Positions 61,207-64,000 of a DNA stretch of 64,000 nt are shown piece by piece (the stretch's first letter is position 1; each line of letters begins with the position of its first letter). The notes below the pieces were generated by a model. It saw only the letters and a program-made list of their open reading frames with translations. It made no database searches and was not told where the DNA came from. The stretch is from Amphirosellinia nigrospora (taxonomy: Eukaryota; Ascomycota; Sordariomycetes; Xylariales; Xylariaceae), in NCBI GenBank assembly GCA_004123355.1, contig SCHM01000003.1, forward strand, positions 6,963,058-7,027,057, given 5' to 3'. The translations under genes and the position numbers were made by a program.

Positions 61207-61729
61207 AATAGCAAGTCAAAATACGGTCACAACCATTGGCGCAGAAATAGCTGAACTGCGTGAAATGGGTGGGATTTTATGCACAAGGGTAAGATGAGAA
61301 TACATTATTTGCAGTGATAAGCAGTTGCGTCGACACGCCATCTTGCTGTGGAGCTGGAAAATAGAGTTGAGAGGCAGACTGCATGTGAATACGACGAAGT
61401 GTGTCGTACAGCGCATCTAGTTTCTAGTAAGCATATACGGAGGGGATTGGGGTGGCGTCCTCTTGGCGCAAAGCATTGGATTCGAGACCGAGCTTTACAC
61501 TACCTAGCCGTCAGGGTGCATGAAGGGAACCATGCCAACTCCAGTGGCTGGTAAAAGATCATCACAGCATCTTCTTAAGCAGGGTATGTAACTCCCCCCA
61601 TCACGAGTGTCACTCCGTGACTTGCTGATTTCGCCTTTGGTACTTCGAGGCATTGGTTGAAGAGGCGAAAATGAGAGTGTTGCGGCTCATCTGCCAAGTT
61701 CTATTCTCTGGATCAGTATGTCTAGTCCG

Positions 61730-61744
61730 CCCGACGTCTCATCG
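61730..61744 (+). repeat. 15-bp direct repeat, copy 1
   Basis: CCCGACGTCTCATCG, identical to 61880-61894; the core GACGTC is palindromic and CRE-like (bZIP). Confidence 0.6.
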
Positions 61745-61879
61745 GCACAACACCTAAACCTGCAAGCAGAAACTTGGCAAGCCCTTAATTGGGACTGCTG
61801 AAAAACCGTGACCTAAAATCCGAGAATATTCACCGTACTCATAGGTACGACGGACCTGAGAAGTCACATACGTCTACCA

Positions 61880-61894
61880 CCCGACGTCTCATCG
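61880..61894 (+). repeat. 15-bp direct repeat, copy 2
   Basis: Identical to 61730-61744, same orientation. Confidence 0.6.
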
Positions 61895-62328
61895 TCGAAT
61901 TAATGCGCCACGGAGCATGGTTCGAATCCTAGCGATGTGATTTTGTTGATATAAAGTGATAATAGAGTTGATAAATGACTCGGCATATAGTATCATTCCC
62001 GAGCCCTACCCGTAGATGCCGACACCTAAAGACTTAAGTAGCTATATGGCGCCGCCCTTGTATAGCCACTGTTTTTTTGATAGACTAGCTGGAATCTTGA
62101 ATGGGTAGGCGGGCGAGACTGGATACATATTACTACCACACAGTGGCAATTAGGATTTTATTACGCTTATAGCAGGTGCACTGCATTTGGATAGGACTCA
62201 TGATTTGGTTACTAACTTGATGCCACGCCGAGAATATAACCAACATGTAAGCCTATGATGATTAGTTAGCACGTTTATTTTGCCGAATCGTGAAAAGTTG
62301 CCTGATTCAACTGCGATCGCGAACCAGT

Positions 62329-63896
62329 ATGAATTTCCTCAGGCGCTTGATGGCGCCATCGTCACCACGTCCAGGCGATGTCGTGATAAAGGCCTCTACG
62401 TGGGATGATATGGAAATTGCTCGCGACCAGATTTTTGTTATCACACACCGTCTTGAAGATACTCTTGATCCCGAAATCCTTCATAATACACTCGTCAAAT
62501 TAGTCAATCGCGACGGGTGGCGAAAACTTGGTTCGCGTCTACGCCTGAATGTATGTCTTTTTGATATAACCTTGGCATCATAAAAGTTGGCGCACGTAAA
62601 GGGGATTTACACTGACATTGTGGCATCTTAGAAAGCAGGCAGAATCGAGCTACACATCCCCCAAGAATTTACTTCTGAGCGTCCCGGCGTAGGATACGCG
62701 CATCGTCATTACAATGACGCCATCGCAGACCACCCAATGGGGTCAAAAATGATGTCGAATCCAGACCCAGACCAACCACAATTCCACTCACCAATGGCCG
62801 AATTGCTGCCTCTGGCACTTCGTCCTGGAAGCCCGCGAACTTTCAAAGAATTCATGACTACCGACGAGCCAGCGCTAAATTTGTATATTGTCACGTTCGC
62901 CGACGCGACCCTGGTTTCGCTGTCATGGCCACATTGCATTTGGGACATGACCCACAAGGAGATGATGACAGCCTGGCGGTGTGTTATGCAGGGTCGTGAG
63001 GAGGATATCAAACCAGTCGCAAGCTTCGCGCAAGACGCGCTCGCGGATACTGCAGAATTAGCAAAGAGCGTAGAAGAGGGCTATCTACTGAAGCCATACT
63101 TGTGCAAAGGGTGGAGTTTCGGTCTTTACATGATACGCGTCCTCTGGGAAGGGCTCTTCGGGTGGAATAAACCAACACCGATCGTTCTTAGCATTCCAGC
63201 GTCGTATATGGCCGTCCTCCGCAAAGAGGCACTCTCGACGCGAGATCCAGACCGAAAGTCACAAGTTTCCTTTTTGAGCGACGGCGATATCCTCACAGCG
63301 TGGTCGACGCGGTTATGCGCTGGCGCCTTGTATAGTCGGCCTCGACGCACCGTCACACTTTTGAGTGTTTTCGACCCCGCGGGCGGTTACCCGCCATCTT
63401 CGGTACCGCGGAAGTACAGCTGCAGAACTGTGTCATGGCGCTACATGCACAGTTTTCTGCCGCAGGGGTTCGGAAAGCAAATAATCGACTCGGTGCGCTC
63501 GCGGAGGAGGTGCGGCACGCTATCGTGCAGCAGACCGAGCCCAGCCAGGTCGCCTTACAGGGCCGCGAGCTATTCGAGGCTATAACAAATACTGGAAACA
63601 TGCCATTTTACGGCGATCAGAGTAGCTACTCCATCATTATGTCTAGCTGGGCGAGCGCGGGGCTCTTTGAAGCCGATTTTAGTGCCGCTGTGGTAGGCGA
63701 TGATGATGGCGCGCGTGAAAAATCGCGACGAGGGAAGCCAGTCAGGGTCCACGGCACTTCGCTCGGTCTGCCGCCCGTAGTGACGTGCTGGCACATCCTA
63801 GGCAAGGATGCAGCGGGCACGTACTGGATGATTGGACAGCCCAGGGGTGTGGACAGGGATATGATAAGAGCCGAATTCACGGCACTGCCGAGCTAA
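62329..63896 (+). CDS. HxxxD acyltransferase (fungal transferase/BAHD-like family)
   Basis: CoA-dependent O- or N-acyltransferase, plausible for acylating the cluster product. The ATG at 62329 is chosen; the codon further upstream at 62290 is GTG. Exon 1 (62329-62550) starts MNFLRRLMAPSSPRPGDV and ends LRLN; an 81-bp intron leads to exon 2 at 62632 (KAGRIELHIPQEF). The catalytic motif is SWPHCIWDMTHKE (His-x3-Asp, about 62928-62945). Further segments: SFLSDGDILTAWSTRLCAGAL, the C-terminal NNRLGALAEEVRHAI, SSWASAGLFEADF and DRDMIRAEFTALPS. One base is missing in the CCCC run at 63376; correcting it joins the two long frames. The family's second motif (DFGWG) is not conserved, as in many fungal members. 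About 495 residues. Confidence 0.85.
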
Positions 63897-64000
63897 TGTA
63901 CCTCAAATTTCTATTCCAAAGTCCTGGATCATATATCCAATCATCTTTCATTGACCAAATCCTGGGATGCCGTTAGGTAGCGATATAGGATCCATCGAGA
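63897..64000. other. Right edge, nothing recognised
   Basis: Only the 3' flank of the acyltransferase is visible; the cluster may continue beyond the window. Confidence 0.5.

Larger units (their letters stand above)
61207..62328. promoter_or_regulatory. Divergent promoter of the second SDR and the acyltransferase
   Basis: About 1.1 kb with no supported gene. It contains two exact copies of CCCGACGTCTCATCG, 150 bp apart, and a B-box-like GGTTCGAATCC at about 61919. Regulatory meaning is inferred from position only. Confidence 0.45.

Noticed and set aside
61864-61940. tRNA-like 77-base segment: TCACAT at the 5' side pairs with ATGTGA at the 3' side, and GGTTCGAATCC matches the B-box.
   Set aside because: No A-box/D-arm consensus, the T-stem does not pair, and no anticodon arm can be drawn. 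It could be a fossil tRNA or SINE at best.

Overview
The window looks like nuclear DNA of a filamentous ascomycete (Pezizomycotina). Genes carry short GT-AG introns (about 50-75 bp), the families are fungal (DUF1996, GH128, fungal PI-PLC, Dal5-type permease, highly reducing PKS, NACHT/ankyrin proteins), and base composition is sharply two-state. Balanced-GC genes flank a 16-kb extremely AT-rich block full of stop codons, as expected from repeat-induced point mutation (RIP).

Layout. (1) 0-9.6 kb: four minus-strand genes, namely a DUF1996 secreted protein, a polyol (xylitol/sorbitol-type) dehydrogenase, a PI-specific phospholipase C and a Dal5-like MFS permease. A decayed inverted LTR lies at 6.4-6.6 kb. 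(2) 9.9-25.9 kb: a RIP-destroyed transposon nest. A Ty3/gypsy element (9948-23917) is interrupted by a Ty1/copia element (10659-17844, target-site duplication GCAGC). It is followed by 2 kb of unassigned AT-rich DNA. (3) 26-33.4 kb: a broken MFS drug-transporter gene, a second intact DUF1996 gene and a GH128 glucanase-like gene. (4) 33.4-40.1 kb: a gene-poor tract with degenerate direct repeats. (5) 40.1-43 kb: TFIIB and a small membrane protein. (6) 44.4-48.1 kb: an ankyrin/STAND-type gene facing a gene that joins ankyrin repeats to a DYW-like deaminase domain. (7) 48.5-63.9 kb: a probable polyketide cluster with a highly reducing PKS, an SDR divergent from it, a cupin, a second SDR and an HxxxD acyltransferase.

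In the cluster the PKS would build a reduced chain, and the SDRs, cupin and acyltransferase are candidate tailoring enzymes. The product cannot be named. The PKS has a vestigial methyltransferase region and, as read, Phe in place of the KR catalytic Tyr. No transcription factor or transporter lies in the visible part, so the cluster may continue beyond the right edge.

Most genes, including the normally essential TFIIB, are broken by single-base indels, mainly losses in G/C homopolymers. Restoring one base repairs each family alignment, so most are probably consensus errors rather than pseudogenes. Coordinates below are genomic spans; exon structures were worked out by eye from GT-AG sites and family similarity.
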